Assembly (NCBI RefSeq): GCF_000006565.2
Contig: NC_031473.1
Location: 930,001 to 994,000 of the forward strand
DNA length: 64,000 nt
Source of the DNA: Toxoplasma gondii ME49
Lineage: Eukaryota; Apicomplexa; Conoidasida; Eucoccidiorida; Sarcocystidae
Reading direction: 5' to 3'
The translations under genes were made by a program, and so were the position numbers. The notes beneath the pieces are model-generated. The model ran no database searches. It saw nothing but the letters and a program-made list of their open reading frames with translations, and had not been told where the DNA came from. Shown here in pieces: positions 62,143 through 64,000 of this stretch (positions are counted from its first letter, which is position 1; each line of letters begins with the position of its first letter).

Positions 62143-62726
62143 TCACCCAACAAGAACCAGAAAAACCGCACTAACCGCGATCGCCAAAGCTCCTGTGCTA
62201 ACTTGGGCTATCGACATGGCGCCCGACAGACCGTCACGTTTCATGATCGACATCCAAACAGCTTCCCTGAAAAGAGGTGTCCATGGCAAACCAGACATAC
62301 AACAAAAAAGTATATTCAACGGGATCAACGGAGTTCGGGTGCGGAGCGCGAACAGTGAATGTCTCACATGCGATATCCCCACGTGGACATCACCAAACTC
62401 CTACCAATCAGGAAAGAGAGCGCGCAATGCCAAGATTTCCCAATGAACTAGAAATAGTTCCCGTTCTAACTCACACACATAGCCACGTGTTACGTTTTCC
62501 TGCACCGTGTCAAAAATGTTCACCGCTGCGTGTGAGGATAACGACGAGTACTTACGAGAATGGCGCTACTCCGATCCAGTTCCCTGCGGGTTTGTAAACG
62601 CAGAAAAGTTGATTCCAGTTTGGGCAACTTGTTGTCCGTGCACACCCGAGGCCAGTAGTGCTGTCCCACATCATCTGGGTGAAGTGGCCGATGGCTCCCC
62701 GTCGGTTCCACTCGGTTCCGGGGTAC
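62143..62726 (-). CDS. CAP/SCP-domain protein with GPI-type C-terminal tail (3' part of gene)
   Basis: Two 3' exons are certain: 62556-62726 (acceptor GTCTTTTTAG, donor TTCTC|GTAAGT) and 62143-62266 (acceptor CTCTTTTCAG), joining in phase 2. The first carries the diagnostic CAP signature GHFTQMMWDSTTGLGCA followed by CVYKPAGNW, the CAP-2 type motif. The last exon ends in a small-residue site (LSGAMS) and a hydrophobic tail with no charged end (TGALAIAVSAVFLVLVG), as in GPI-anchored proteins. CAP proteins are secreted, and coccidian members are surface or secretory-organelle candidates. The exons for the N-terminal half (signal peptide, first helix and the GENL-type motif) must lie upstream. 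A frame at 62988-63326 (VLKGVGEYPWGSADKL) may be one of them. The tail could also be a plain transmembrane anchor. Confidence 0.85.
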
Positions 62727-64000
62727 CTAAAAAGACAAAATGCGTCAAGCGTTTGAGAATGTACTTCAATCAAGTTTCGCATCCGATTTCCTCAAAGAAC
62801 CGAAGTTAATCGGACGGGCGCTTAAGCCCAAAAAAAGATCAACTTGTTGTGGCGGTACCTCTGAAAACTATCGCGCCTCCCGCGAGACGATGATGCATGC
62901 CCCTCATGTCTTCAGAGGGTACAGTTAGGATTTCTCGGAAGCAAAGAAGCCGGACCACGTTCACCGAATTAGCGACTGCTTCTGCGCCTAGTTCTCAAGT
63001 GTCCGTGTAACATCATCTACTTCTACCACTTGCTGTTTTGCAGCTGGATCTTCTTGCATTTCAGAGAATAGGGTGGAAATCTCACTAAGTTTATCAGCTG
63101 ACCCCCAGGGATACTCCCCGACACCCTTTAAAACCGCGTGCACGACGAAAAATTCAACGATGTCGATGCGCAGGCGTTGCAGACAAAACACGCAGTAAAG
63201 TATGTTGAAGCAAATCAGTGCAGATGACTCCTTGAGAGCGAAAACGTGTACGATTCTTTGCATGCTACGAATCACAGCCAGCTGCTTCTTGGTGCTGATA
63301 CGCGGGACATATTTCTCGTCCAGCATAACATCCTCTTCACGCTCGCTATGAGGAAACTAAACAACAGTCTTCGGAAAACCCCCTCTAGCGGATACACTGG
63401 ACAAACTTACTTTCCCTTTAAAAGATTGACCTCGTTGTACCACATCTGCACACCGACTCCGCAGGATGCGTCGTTCGCGAAGAAGATGTTCTCACCCAAC
63501 TGCAGTACAGCACAGGGAAGGCAACCTTTGTTCACCTGGCACTCCACTTACACAGAGAACCATGTAACTTATTTTCTAAATCTAAGTGAAACATCACAAA
63601 ACAACACGCATTTCACTCTTTCGTCTGCAGCTTGACCGACACATCCCTGGTCGCCCTCTACACTTAAACACAAAAAACAGAGCAGGCCCCCTTGGTTGGA
63701 CTAAGACTGTGCACCATTCTTCCGCGCACGGAACACATATTTTGTGCAGTACTAAGCGGCAGTTCCCGAACAAGCAGTCTATCACTTAGTCACAGCGAGC
63801 GTGGTGCACCCACACACATCCTTTTCGATCGGTCTGTACATGCTGCAGTGCTAGGTCTGTTTGAGACTGTGTTTTGCCACTAAGCACCAAACAAAGAAAT
63901 GACACAGTAACGGATATTCCACACTCGGGCGCTCCACCAATGCAATTGAACCCGTCCCGCCCCCCGCCTGCTGAACACATCATCCGCGGGGGATCGTCGC
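62727..64000. other. Upstream part of the CAP gene and window edge
   Basis: The missing CAP exons should be here or beyond the window. Minus-strand frames at 62988-63326 and 63594-63785 are open. The first is coding-like, but its phase does not fit the known acceptor directly except through weak donors, so it is not joined. Confidence 0.4.

Noticed and set aside
1..64000. tRNA, rRNA, CRISPR, transposon and organelle DNA
   Set aside because: I looked for tRNA B-box patterns, long direct or inverted repeats, transposase or reverse-transcriptase motifs and spaced repeats, and found none that hold up. A tRNAscan or Rfam search would be needed to exclude small RNA genes.

Overview
The window reads as nuclear DNA of a tissue-cyst coccidian apicomplexan, most likely Toxoplasma gondii or a close relative (Hammondia, Neospora). 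Base composition is near 50% GC. Genes are split by GT-AG introns of a few hundred bases. Proteins have long Ser/Pro/Glu-rich low-complexity stretches around conserved domains. The intergenic DNA carries (AT)n and (ATCTAT)n microsatellites. I saw no bacterial operons, mobile elements, rRNA, recognisable tRNA or CRISPR. Species is an inference; exon boundaries were built by hand from splice consensus, reading-frame phase and family conservation.

Left part (1-21 kb): a nearly intronless gene for a 1,599-residue protein with an internal membrane segment (2195-6994, +). It is followed by a 13-exon D-3-phosphoglycerate dehydrogenase on the minus strand (9237-17077, first exon not found), the entry enzyme of serine synthesis. 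This gene has a GC-AG intron and a 23-bp tandem repeat that copies a splice donor.

Middle (21-44 kb): two long plus-strand genes without recognised domains (21456-25673 and about 28510-31919), with isolated coding exons between them. Then two minus-strand genes: a signal-peptide TPM/MOLO1-type protein with 54-57 nt introns (about 35345-36243) and a small two-helix membrane protein (37681-38560). Next comes a plus-strand gene (39484-42590) that joins an N-terminal J domain to a C-terminal RJL/RBJ-type small GTPase. That is the reverse of the order in animal DNAJC27 and is the most interesting object here.

Right part (44-64 kb): a 10-exon minus-strand gene for an AMPK gamma (SNF4-like) subunit with four CBS motifs split by large insertions, in a pyrimidine-rich, microsatellite-bearing island. 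Then a possible WGR-like protein gene (+), a three-exon secreted acidic protein of about 1,302 residues (minus), and the 3' part of a CAP/SCP-domain protein with a GPI-type tail (minus). The 5' end of this last gene may lie beyond the window.

Together the genes cover amino-acid synthesis (PGDH), energy sensing (AMPK gamma), GTPase/chaperone signalling (J-RJL), and secreted or surface proteins (the acidic protein, TPM protein and CAP protein). They are independently transcribed units, not an operon.
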